Shown here piece after piece: positions 54,001 through 60,509 of a DNA stretch of 64,000 bases. The stretch is from positions 434,001-498,000 of the forward strand of contig CAWHFP010000003.1 of the NCBI GenBank assembly GCA_963828445.1. The letters run 5' to 3'. A program made the translations under genes and the position numbers. The DNA comes from Bog-532 sp963828445 (GTDB taxonomy: Bacteria > Actinomycetota > Actinomycetes > Streptosporangiales > Streptosporangiaceae). Positions within the stretch are counted from its first letter, which is position 1, and the number at the start of each line of letters is the position of its first letter. The notes beneath the pieces are model-generated. The model saw only the letters and a list, made by a program, of their open reading frames with translations, had not been told where the DNA came from and did not search any database.

Positions 54001-54262
54001 GCAGCCGGCGGGCGGGCCGGTTCAGGACGATCCCGGCCAGGATGGCGGCCACGCCGCTCAGCCCGAGCAGGCCCCACGTTTCGGTGCGCAGGCCGGGCAG
54101 CCCGTAATAGGCGACGATCAGCACGAGCCACCAGAGGGCGTAGCCCCCCAGCAGCGGCCGCCGTGCAATTACCACATCGTCCCCCCAGCTCAACCTTTCC
54201 CCGCGGGCCTGCGTCCCGCCGGCTGGCACTAAATCCCCACCCTTGACTTTCCCCGGCTGCAT
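51020..54262 (-). CDS. Membrane-anchored GGDEF-EAL (c-di-GMP turnover) protein with PAS domain
   Basis: About 1,080 residues. The N-terminus has about ten hydrophobic segments (YALWWLVLIVAYYGLPGL to IAVFSAILFLLVTSRLWDMA). Next come a GAF-like region, a PAS domain (DTSDAILIVADDGLVRYATP), a GGDEF domain with intact ARLGGDEFALLVE, and an EAL domain with intact GFEALVRWPHPEWG, MLELTETVLL and LAIDDFGTGYSSLSYLRELP. Both enzymatic signatures look active, so it could make and degrade cyclic di-GMP, a signal controlling development in streptomycetes. The start is uncertain: ATG 54262 lacks a ribosome site, while GTG near 54173 follows GGGGGGACGAT. Confidence 0.94.
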   Translation of the reverse strand: MQPGKVKGGDLVPAGGTQARGERLSWGDDVVIARRPLLGGYALWWLVLIVAYYGLPGLRTETWGLLGLSGVAAILAGIVLNRPARRLPWLLLAAANLSFLVGQVSFLVAGLIRDQPLPFPSYADVFYLLTYPLTAAGLLIFIRDRNPDRDRRSVIDALTLTVGLGLISWMYLILPYVHNPQLSWLQKSVSIAYPLSDVLVLAVMARLLAPGTGRSRSFQLLILGTVGELVSDVWFGGLQLYGSFHNGTVVDLGWALLYGAWGLAALHPTMTQLTEPASRQRPQASSGRLLVLMLASLIAPAVLFIQSLRHRNYDDSVIAVFSAILFLLVTSRLWDMASSHRRALSRERTVRVAGAALASAATVAEAAAAMRTAAADLTGSRSARDALLMVRDDGLFRAVDPAPAQLGEPDGLARLAEDRLAQNQLPPLSGSEPVFMANAQLSAEAIALLPRGDGVLLCPLALRDRPAGDPLIGVLMVFGARRVLADLSPTFEILAGQGALAVERIALSLEVIRQRSEAYFRTLVQDTSDAILIVADDGLVRYATPSAASIFGEIDTAGVYLWELVADRQRDTIIKALARLRRSASFPSSIEDWEVVRRDQRSVQVQVRASDLRHDHTVAGLVLTLRDVTEQRQLEAELKHRAFHDALTGLPNRLLFQDRAAHALNRAKREGTTTGVLFVDLDDFKMTNDTMGHSVGDELLVAAAIRLSAVIRESDTAARLGGDEFALLVEHLADPAAVEAFAERVVRAFSDAFDLAHGSVITTATVGVATTEDSADVDELLRHADLALYNAKSSGKRQWRRYAPVLSAGMIRRREVQAALEKAVSTSAFTLAYQPIVTLTSGAIAGFEALVRWPHPEWGMMQPDQFIELAEETGHIVPLGSWVLGQAATELVRWRPRDDGRPPLYASVNVSARQFRDPGFVDGVRQVLTRTGLSPSSLMLELTETVLLRQDERLLADLVELKAIGVKLAIDDFGTGYSSLSYLRELPIDVLKIDKSFVDGIAVSEQRLALVEGIIGIAKTLHLDVIAEGIETEVQRDLLVSMGCQYGQGYLLAMPVAADQAETLVRLGHGLVPELPRVSP

Positions 54263-54683
54263 CACGGCATGCGTGTCACGTCCCGCTCATCTCGATAACC
54301 ACTTAAGTCACATATTTTCACTGCGCGGTGAATCACGCCATTACCTTCCGATTCATCCTTCGATCCAGGGCGGCCACGGCGTTTTTTACCCGTGCTTGAT
54401 CATTGCATGACGCGGGAGTGGAACATCTCAGCCGCCCAGGTCCGGGCCGGAACTGGCCCCGGACCCGACCGGCGGCCCAGCCGACCGCCAGGCCGACGGT
54501 CAGGCCGGCCGGAGGCGGGCGCCCGGGCCGGCTGGAGGCGGCCCGGAGCCAATATTCGGACCGGCCAAAAAGGTTGCGACCGTCGCCCTTCGGGCAGAAA
54601 AACACCTGGCCGAAGATCACCCACCGAGACGACAAATCAGGCCGGCGACCATACCCCGGCATCGCCCGAGCCTGTCCACAACG

Positions 54684-54704
54684 TGCTCGCCGAACGAGCA
54701 GTTT
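54684..54704 (+). promoter_or_regulatory. Leader hairpin just upstream of the NRPS-like gene
   Basis: TGCTCG-CCGAA-CGAGCA followed by GTTTT sits 7-27 nt before ATG 54711, where a ribosome site would be expected. None is obvious. It may act as an attenuator or hide the start. The rest of the 54263-54683 gap is partly AT-rich near 54300-54330 (including a TTCAC/GTGAA repeat) and shows no supported gene. Confidence 0.35.
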
Positions 54705-54710
54705 TCACCT

Positions 54711-56618
54711 ATGCCTATTGATAACGAACCGCACTTTACCGCTGCCCAATCGCCCGCGAGCGATACCCGGGAAAACGCATATGTCGTAACCCTGAACGAT
54801 GTGGGCCAGTATGCGATCTGGCCGGCCACGCGACCGGCTCCAGCGGGCTGGCACACCCGGTCGGCACCCATGTCCCTGGGCGCCTGCCGGGCGCTGATCA
54901 CGCGGGCCTGGCCGGACATTCTCCCGGCGGCGCCGCGGGCGGACGGCGCCGACCCGGCGAGCCCGGTCCGCCTGGTACCCGAGTGGCTCGCGGTGGCAGC
55001 GGGCCGCCATCCCGGCGCGGTGGCGGTGCACGGCGCGGACGAGCTGACCTACGGGCAGCTGCAGCGGTCGGCCAGCCAGCTGGCCCACGCCCTGCGGGCC
55101 CTGGGCGCGGGCCCGGGGGTGGTCATCGGATCGGGTCTGGAACGAGGCGGCGATTCGATCCGCGCCCTGCTCGGGATCCTGGCCGCCGGGGGCACCTACC
55201 TGCCGATGGACCCGTCGCTGCCCGCGCCGCGGCTGGCCCGGATGGCGGCCGGCGCGGGGGCCAGCATCGTCCTGGTGCACCGGGCCGCGGAAAAGGCCTT
55301 CGCGGAGACCAGGGCCCGGCTCGTGTTCCTGGACGAGCTGAGCCTGGACGGGTATCCGGGCACCGCTCCGGCGGTTGGTCTGCGGCCGGACGATATCGCC
55401 TACGTCATCTCCACCTCCGGCTCGACCGGCGAGCCGAAAGCGGTGGCGGTGAGCCACGGCGCGCTGCTGTCGGTCCTGTCCGACCTGGTGGCGGCCTACC
55501 GGCTGTCCGGCCAGGACCGGGTGCTGCAGCTGGCCCCGCTGAGCACCGACACCTCGCTGGAACAGATCCTGGTCCCGCTGCTGAGCGGGGCGGCCCTGGT
55601 GCTGCCGCCGCCCGGGCCGGTGGCCCCGTCCGACCTGCTGGCCCTGATCGCGGCCGGCCAGGTCACCGTGGCCGACCTGACCCCGGCCTACTGGCACCAG
55701 CTGCTGGCCCGGGCCGGGCCGCGGGATCCGCGGCTGGGCTCGCTGCGGCTCATGATCACCGGCGGGGACCGGGCCGATCCGGCCGACTGCTCGGCCGCCC
55801 GGCGGGCCGTCCCGGGAGCCCGGCTGATCAACGCCTACGGGCTGACCGAGGCCGCGATCACGTCGGTCCTCCATGAGGTGACCGACGACCCGGGCACCGC
55901 GGTGCCGGCCGGGCGGCCGCTCGGGCACGCCCAGGTCCTGGTGCTCGGCCCGGACCTGGGCCCGGTCCCGGCCGGGACGGTCGGCGAGATCTACATCGGC
56001 GGCCACGGCGTGGCCCTGGGCTACCTGGGCGCCCCGGACCGGACCGCCGAGCGGTTCCTGCCCAACCCGTACCGCAACCAGCCCGGGGCCCGGATGTACC
56101 GCACCGGCGACCAGGGGCGCTGGGGGCCGGACGGGCGGCTCGAGGTGCTGGGCCGGATCGACCGGCAGGTGAAGGTGCGCGGCTACCGGGTCGATCCGGC
56201 CGAGGTCGAGCACCTGCTGGCGGCCTGCCCCGGGGTGACCGACGCCGCGGTCACCGTGCGGGAACTCAGCCCGGGCGACCGGCAGCTGGTGGGCTACGTG
56301 GTGGCCGGGCCGGAATCGGAGGCCGGGCCTGGGCACTGGCGCGACTTCCTGGCTGAGCAGTTGCCCGGCTTCATGATTCCGGACGTGTTCGCTGAGGTCA
56401 CGGCGATCCCCCGGCGGCCCAACGGTGCCCCGGACGTGGACGCCTGGCCCGGGGCGGCCGCGCCGGGCCAGGCGTCGGCTCCGGGCGACGGGGCCGCGCT
56501 GACCCCGGCCCAGGCCGGGATGGCCCACCTGTGGTCGCAAGTCCTCGGGGTCCGGTCACCGGGCTCGACGATGACTTCTTCGCCCTCGGCGGTGACTCGC
56601 TCAAGGCCGCGGAGATGA
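54711..56618 (+). CDS. NRPS-like protein, segment 1: MbtH-like domain plus adenylation domain
   Basis: From ATG 54711, residues 22-75 read NAYVVTLNDVGQYAIWPATR then PAPAGWHTRSAPMSLGAC, an MbtH-like domain (NxxGQxxxWP, PAGW) that normally activates adenylation domains in trans. An adenylation domain follows (about 85-575): YVISTSGSTGEPKAVAVS (A3), LINAYGLTEAAITSV (A5), YRTGDQGRWGPDGRLEVLGR (A7) and VKVRGYRVDPAEVEHLL (A8). Pocket residues by alignment to GrsA read D-T-E-D-I-G-A-I-T, with acidic positions that suggest a basic amino acid. The A10 lysine is absent: NGAPDVDA replaces NGKxD. There is no condensation domain. The frame breaks at about 56551, where one missing base would continue directly into the carrier protein. 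Confidence 0.85.
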   Translation: MPIDNEPHFTAAQSPASDTRENAYVVTLNDVGQYAIWPATRPAPAGWHTRSAPMSLGACRALITRAWPDILPAAPRADGADPASPVRLVPEWLAVAAGRHPGAVAVHGADELTYGQLQRSASQLAHALRALGAGPGVVIGSGLERGGDSIRALLGILAAGGTYLPMDPSLPAPRLARMAAGAGASIVLVHRAAEKAFAETRARLVFLDELSLDGYPGTAPAVGLRPDDIAYVISTSGSTGEPKAVAVSHGALLSVLSDLVAAYRLSGQDRVLQLAPLSTDTSLEQILVPLLSGAALVLPPPGPVAPSDLLALIAAGQVTVADLTPAYWHQLLARAGPRDPRLGSLRLMITGGDRADPADCSAARRAVPGARLINAYGLTEAAITSVLHEVTDDPGTAVPAGRPLGHAQVLVLGPDLGPVPAGTVGEIYIGGHGVALGYLGAPDRTAERFLPNPYRNQPGARMYRTGDQGRWGPDGRLEVLGRIDRQVKVRGYRVDPAEVEHLLAACPGVTDAAVTVRELSPGDRQLVGYVVAGPESEAGPGHWRDFLAEQLPGFMIPDVFAEVTAIPRRPNGAPDVDAWPGAAAPGQASAPGDGAALTPAQAGMAHLWSQVLGVRSPGSTMTSSPSAVTRSRPRR

Positions 56619-58204
56619 TGGCCCAGGCCCGGACGATCTTCGGCATCGGCCCGGACCACGTGCGGGGCCTGACCCGCTGCCTGCTGCGGGACCCCACGCT
56701 GGGCGGGTTCGCGGGCGCGGTCCAGGCCGCCCGGGCCGGCGGCGGCCCCGGGGCGGGAGGCGCCCCGGCCGCGGCCGACCTCACCCGGGAGTCCCGGCTG
56801 GACGTTCCGGTGCGGACCGGCACGGGGCCGCCGCCCCGCTGGCGGCAGCCGCGCCAGATCCTGCTCACCGGGGCGACCGGGTTCCTCGGCGTGCACCTGC
56901 TGCGCGAGCTGCTGTCGGTCCCCGAGGCCCGGGTGCACTGCCTGGTCCGGGCCCGGGACGCGGCGCACGCGCGGGACCGGATCACCGCCGCCGCGGCGCG
57001 GTACGGCCTCGGGCCGCTGGACCTGCACCGGGTGGTGCCGCTGACCGGTGACCTGGCCCAGCCCGGCCTGGGCCTGTCCCCGGTGGTGTTCGCCGAGCTG
57101 GCCCGGACGCTGGACGTCATCCACCACCCGGGCGCGCAGGTCAACTTCATCTATCCGTACGAGGAGCTGCGGGCGGCCAACGTCACCGGCACCCGGGAAC
57201 TGATCCGGCTGGCCGGGCTGGGCCGGGGCGTCCCGCTGCACTACGTCTCCACCACGGCCGTGCTGGCCGGGCTGGGCGCGGCCGGGGTGCGCACGGTGAC
57301 CGAGGACACCCCGCTGGGCCACGCCGACCAGCTCGGGCTGGGCTACGTGGAGACCAAGTTCGTGGCCGAGGAACTGCTGCGGAACGCGGCCCGGGCCGGC
57401 CTGCCGGTCACCATCTACCGCCCGCTCGACGTGGGCGGTGACCATCGGACCGGGGCCTGGAACACCGCCACCGAGCTGTGCGCGCTGATCAGGTTCATCG
57501 CCGACACCGGGCTGGCCCCGGACATCGATCTGCCGCTGGACCTGGTACCCGCGGACCTGTGCGCGGCCGCGATCCGGCACATCGCCACCCACGAGGCGGC
57601 CGCGGGCCACACCTACCACCTGGCCAGCCCGCGGCCGGCCGGGCTGGCCGCGCTGGTGGAGCGGCTGCGCGCACACGGCTACCCGGTGAGCCCGATCCCC
57701 TACCGGGCCTGGGTCGAGGAGCTGCTGCGGCAGGCCGTCCGGGACCCGGCCCACCCCATGGCGCCGTTCGTGCCGCTGTTCGTCGACCAGTGCGGCCCGG
57801 CCGGCCTCACGGTGGCCGAGACCTACCTGGGCCACGTGTTCCCGGCCTACACCCGGACCCGCACCGACCAGGCGCTGGCTGGCAGCGGCATCGTGTTCCC
57901 CCCGGTCGACGCGGCCCTGCTGGACCGGCACCTCGGCCGGCTCATCGAGGACGGCTACCTGCGCGCACCGGCCGGCGGCCTGATGGCGGCGCGCTGGTAC
58001 CCGGACTGGGATTCGTTTCGAGCTCCGGGCCGAGGTCGCGGACGGCCCGGTCGCGTTCGGCGCCGACCTGAGCCCGGACCGCGTGCTGGCCGCGTACCGG
58101 CGCGGGCTCATCCCGTTCCCGGCCGCGGACGAGTACCAGCGCACGCTGCACGAGGTCCGCTACGAGGATCAGGTCGAGGCGGGCGCGATCGGCCTGGTCG
58201 GTGA
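56531..58204 (+). CDS. NRPS-like protein, segment 2: carrier protein plus thioester reductase
   Basis: This frame continues segment 1 from about 56553. DDDFFALGGDSLKAAEMM is a carrier protein with its phosphopantetheine Ser at 56597-56599. After a Gly/Ala linker comes a thioester reductase domain: QILLTGATGFLGVHLLRELL (NADPH site), NFIYPYEELRAANVTGTREL, HYVSTTAVLAGL (Ser/Thr) and LGYVETKFVAEELLRNAA (catalytic Tyr and Lys), ending near DGYLRAPAGGLMAARWYPDW. Such domains release the bound acyl chain as an aldehyde or alcohol. At 58016-58018 an extra T in TTT shifts the frame; without it the chain runs on into the Aat domain. The first nine codons here are not native sequence. Confidence 0.85.
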   Translation: MVASPRGPVTGLDDDFFALGGDSLKAAEMMAQARTIFGIGPDHVRGLTRCLLRDPTLGGFAGAVQAARAGGGPGAGGAPAAADLTRESRLDVPVRTGTGPPPRWRQPRQILLTGATGFLGVHLLRELLSVPEARVHCLVRARDAAHARDRITAAAARYGLGPLDLHRVVPLTGDLAQPGLGLSPVVFAELARTLDVIHHPGAQVNFIYPYEELRAANVTGTRELIRLAGLGRGVPLHYVSTTAVLAGLGAAGVRTVTEDTPLGHADQLGLGYVETKFVAEELLRNAARAGLPVTIYRPLDVGGDHRTGAWNTATELCALIRFIADTGLAPDIDLPLDLVPADLCAAAIRHIATHEAAAGHTYHLASPRPAGLAALVERLRAHGYPVSPIPYRAWVEELLRQAVRDPAHPMAPFVPLFVDQCGPAGLTVAETYLGHVFPAYTRTRTDQALAGSGIVFPPVDAALLDRHLGRLIEDGYLRAPAGGLMAARWYPDWDSFRAPGRGRGRPGRVRRRPEPGPRAGRVPARAHPVPGRGRVPAHAARGPLRGSGRGGRDRPGR

Positions 58205-59060
58205 TCCGGCCGGCGGCGACCCCTACACGGTGGCCTGGTGGTCGCCGGACCCCCGGCTGGTGCTGGCCCCCGGCCGCGTCCACCTGGGCCGCAACGTCCG
58301 CAAGCAGCTGCGCCGCGGGTCGGTCTGGACCACCGCCGACACCGCCTTCGAGCGGGTAGCCGAACAGTGCCGGACCGGCCGGGAGCCCTGCTGGCTGACC
58401 GACCCACTGCTGGCGAGCCTGGCCGCGCTGCACGAGAAGGGCTGGGCCCACAGCGTCGAGGTGTGGCAGGACGACGAGCTGATCGGCGGGGCGTTCGGCG
58501 TGTCGGCGGGCCCGGTCCTGAGCGGTGACTCGATCTTCAGCCGGCGTCCGGAGGCCGGCCGCATCGCCGTGGCCGACCTGGCCGCACGGTTCGCGGCCGC
58601 GGGCGGGGAGCTGATCGACGCCCAGTGGGACAGTGCGTTCCTGCGCTCACTCGGGGCCCAGCCCATCAGCCGCGCGGACTATCTGGCCCGGCTGGGCCGC
58701 GGGCCGGCCGAGCGGCTGACCCTGGCCGGCGAGCCCCAGCCGGCCCGGCGGTTGCTGCTGCTGCCGGGCTTATTCGGGCGTGTCGCCGCTGAGGCGCTGC
58801 ATGTGGTCGGCCAGCACGTACAGGCCGTCCAGGCCGAGCCGCTCCACCACCAGTTCGCGCAGGCCCGCGCAGTAGATGCCGAAGGCGCGCTCGGCCAGGG
58901 CCCGGCCGGCCTCGGTGAGCACGGCGTGGGTCACCCGGCGGTCGGACACCGAAGGCTGCCGCTGGATCAGGGCCGCCTGCTCCAGCCGGTCGGCCACCTT
59001 GGTGAAACCCCCGCTGGTGAAGGCCACCTGCCGGGCCAGCGTGCTCAGCGGCACGGCTGA
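58083..59060 (+). CDS. NRPS-like protein, segment 3: leucyl/phenylalanyl-tRNA-protein transferase (Aat) domain
   Basis: In frame after the 58016 indel the sequence reads FELRAEVADGPVAFGADLSP, RVLAAYRRGLIPF, then WWSPDPRLVLAPGRVHLGRN, LHEKGWAHSVEVWQDDELIG, GDSIFSR and ELIDAQWDSAFLRSLGA. These match the Aat family throughout, including the Asp and Gln of LIDxQ. An insertion of about 30 residues precedes WWSPDPR. Aat enzymes move Leu, Phe or Met from tRNA to an N-terminal Lys or Arg. The natural end is likely about 58770-58790; the frame stays open to 59060 over the opposing MarR gene, perhaps through another indel. ATG/GTG starts within the domain are not preceded by a ribosome site, so it is best read as part of the upstream protein. 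Confidence 0.85.
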   Translation: MLAAYRRGLIPFPAADEYQRTLHEVRYEDQVEAGAIGLVGDPAGGDPYTVAWWSPDPRLVLAPGRVHLGRNVRKQLRRGSVWTTADTAFERVAEQCRTGREPCWLTDPLLASLAALHEKGWAHSVEVWQDDELIGGAFGVSAGPVLSGDSIFSRRPEAGRIAVADLAARFAAAGGELIDAQWDSAFLRSLGAQPISRADYLARLGRGPAERLTLAGEPQPARRLLLLPGLFGRVAAEALHVVGQHVQAVQAEPLHHQFAQARAVDAEGALGQGPAGLGEHGVGHPAVGHRRLPLDQGRLLQPVGHLGETPAGEGHLPGQRAQRHG

Positions 59061-59276
59061 GCCGCTGCCGTCGCGGAGCAGCCAGACCAGCGCGAAGAAC
59101 GCGGGCGCGGGCAGCCCGGTCTCCCGTTCCACCTGCTCGGTGAGCAGGTCGGTGACGTGGGTGTAGCCGCGGACCACGGCCTTCCAGGCCCGGGCCAGGT
59201 CATCAGATGAACACAGTTCCGCGGCGGAGCGGTCAACGGGCCCGTCAGAAACGGACTCCCGCGCCACCCTGGTCAT
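58770..59276 (-). CDS. MarR-family transcriptional regulator
   Basis: 168 residues. The winged-helix core contains VERETGLPAPAFFALVWLLR, LSTLARQVAFTSGGFTKVAD, RLEQAALIQRQPSVSDRRVT and HAVLTEAGRALAERAFGIYC. MarR proteins respond to small phenolic or metabolite ligands and usually repress their own and adjacent genes. It converges on the NRPS-like gene and diverges from the PAP2-family gene. The perfect inverted repeat at 59319-59339 in front of it is a strong operator candidate. Start chosen at 59276. Confidence 0.92.
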   Translation of the reverse strand: MTRVARESVSDGPVDRSAAELCSSDDLARAWKAVVRGYTHVTDLLTEQVERETGLPAPAFFALVWLLRDGSGSAVPLSTLARQVAFTSGGFTKVADRLEQAALIQRQPSVSDRRVTHAVLTEAGRALAERAFGIYCAGLRELVVERLGLDGLYVLADHMQRLSGDTPE

Positions 59277-59318
59277 TCACTCACTATACGGGGGCAGGTC
59301 ATGCACAGGAAATCTCTT

Positions 59319-59339
59319 GTGAGAAAGTTAATTTCTCAC
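59319..59339. promoter_or_regulatory. MarR operator candidate
   Basis: GTGAGAAA-GTTAA-TTTCTCAC, perfect 8-bp arms in an AT-rich island, lies 43 nt upstream of the MarR start and 121 nt upstream of the PAP2-family start. Symmetry, length and position are typical of MarR binding sites. Confidence 0.6.
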
Positions 59340-59459
59340 TAACGTCGGTTGGACTGGCTGTGTGGCGAGGGGGCGGGCAGCCAAACGGCAAGGGGCCTGG
59401 CCGGAAACTGGGGACATCGGCATGACTGCATTGCTTCCCGCGTTCGCGGAGTTTGCCTG

Positions 59460-60509
59460 ATGGCTGCGCGGGTGCAGTCGCCGGGGTCAGCACTGGACCG
59501 AGGGGTCGTGGACCACCCGGAGCCGGCCGCGGAAGCACCCGGGGCCGACCGCGGCGGCGCGGCCCGCCGTCCGCGCCGGACCTGGCTGACCTGGAGACGC
59601 CTGCCGGTCCTGCTCGAACTGGCCACCCTGGCCGCCGCGTACATGGCGCCGTCGCTGGTCCGCATCGTGCTCACCACCACCCGCAGCGACGCGTTCGGTC
59701 ACGCGGCCACGCTGTATCAGGCCGAAGTGCAGCTGGGCATCAACGTCGAGCCGTGGTTCAACCACCTGGTGGCACCGCACGCCGCGGCCGCCCTGGCCGT
59801 CGGCTACTACTACGCGCTGCTGCACTTCATCCTGACCCCGCTGGCGCTGGCCTGGCTGTACGTGTTCCGGCCCCGGGCCTTCCCCCGGCTCCGGTCCGCC
59901 CTGGTGCTGTCCACGATCGGCGCCAACATCGTGTTCTGGACCTGGCCGGTGGCCCCGCCCCGGTTCGCCGTGGGCGGCATGACCGACATCCTGACCGCGC
60001 ACAACGTCCTCGACTCGGCCGATCCGCACGGTGTCACCGGCGCGGCCAACCTGTACGCCGCGCTGCCCAGCCTGCACGTGGCCTGGGCCACCTGGGTGGC
60101 GGTGGCGGTGGTCATGGCCACCCGCACCCGCTGGCGCCACCTGGCCTGGCTCTATCCCGCTGCCACCACCTTCGTGGTGCTGTCCTCGGCCAACCACTTC
60201 GTCTTCGACGTGGCCGGGGGCCTGCTCATCACCGGCCTGGGCCTGGTCGCGGCGCGCCTGCCCTGGATCCGTCTCCCCCGGCCCCGGGCCCTGAGCCTGG
60301 CCGCCCTGAACGGCGCGACGCTCAGTGCCGCCGCGTTCAGCGCGATGGCCGGAGTCCCCATGCCGCCCAGCGTCATCCTCGCCTCCGCCCGGGCCGCGCG
60401 GTCCGCCGCGCCCGGCTCTCCCGGCTCTCCTGGCTCCGGAGCCGGCCCAGGTCGGCGGGGCTACCAGTCCGCCCCGGTGAACCGGCCAGGGCTCAGGAGG
60501 TTTGGGTGA
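59460..60509 (+). CDS. PAP2-family membrane phosphatase/phosphotransferase (Aur1/Ipt1-like)
   Basis: 349 residues from ATG 59460. After a polar N-terminus there are about six hydrophobic segments. The family residues lie in VAPPRF, YAALPSLHVAWATWVAVAV (SLH motif) and SSANHFVFDVAGGLLITGLG (HxxxD pair). The arrangement is that of PAP2/inositol phosphotransferase-like enzymes acting on lipid phosphates at the outer membrane leaflet. The C-terminal 40 residues are Pro/Gly/Ser-rich. An in-frame upstream start at 59349 lacks support. The divergent MarR regulator may control it. Confidence 0.88.
   Translation: MAARVQSPGSALDRGVVDHPEPAAEAPGADRGGAARRPRRTWLTWRRLPVLLELATLAAAYMAPSLVRIVLTTTRSDAFGHAATLYQAEVQLGINVEPWFNHLVAPHAAAALAVGYYYALLHFILTPLALAWLYVFRPRAFPRLRSALVLSTIGANIVFWTWPVAPPRFAVGGMTDILTAHNVLDSADPHGVTGAANLYAALPSLHVAWATWVAVAVVMATRTRWRHLAWLYPAATTFVVLSSANHFVFDVAGGLLITGLGLVAARLPWIRLPRPRALSLAALNGATLSAAAFSAMAGVPMPPSVILASARAARSAAPGSPGSPGSGAGPGRRGYQSAPVNRPGLRRFG

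Noticed and set aside
58083..59060. Independent housekeeping aat gene
   Set aside because: The conserved Aat N-terminal residues extend upstream of any start codon into the reductase domain, and a one-base correction gives a continuous chain, so a fused domain is the better explanation.
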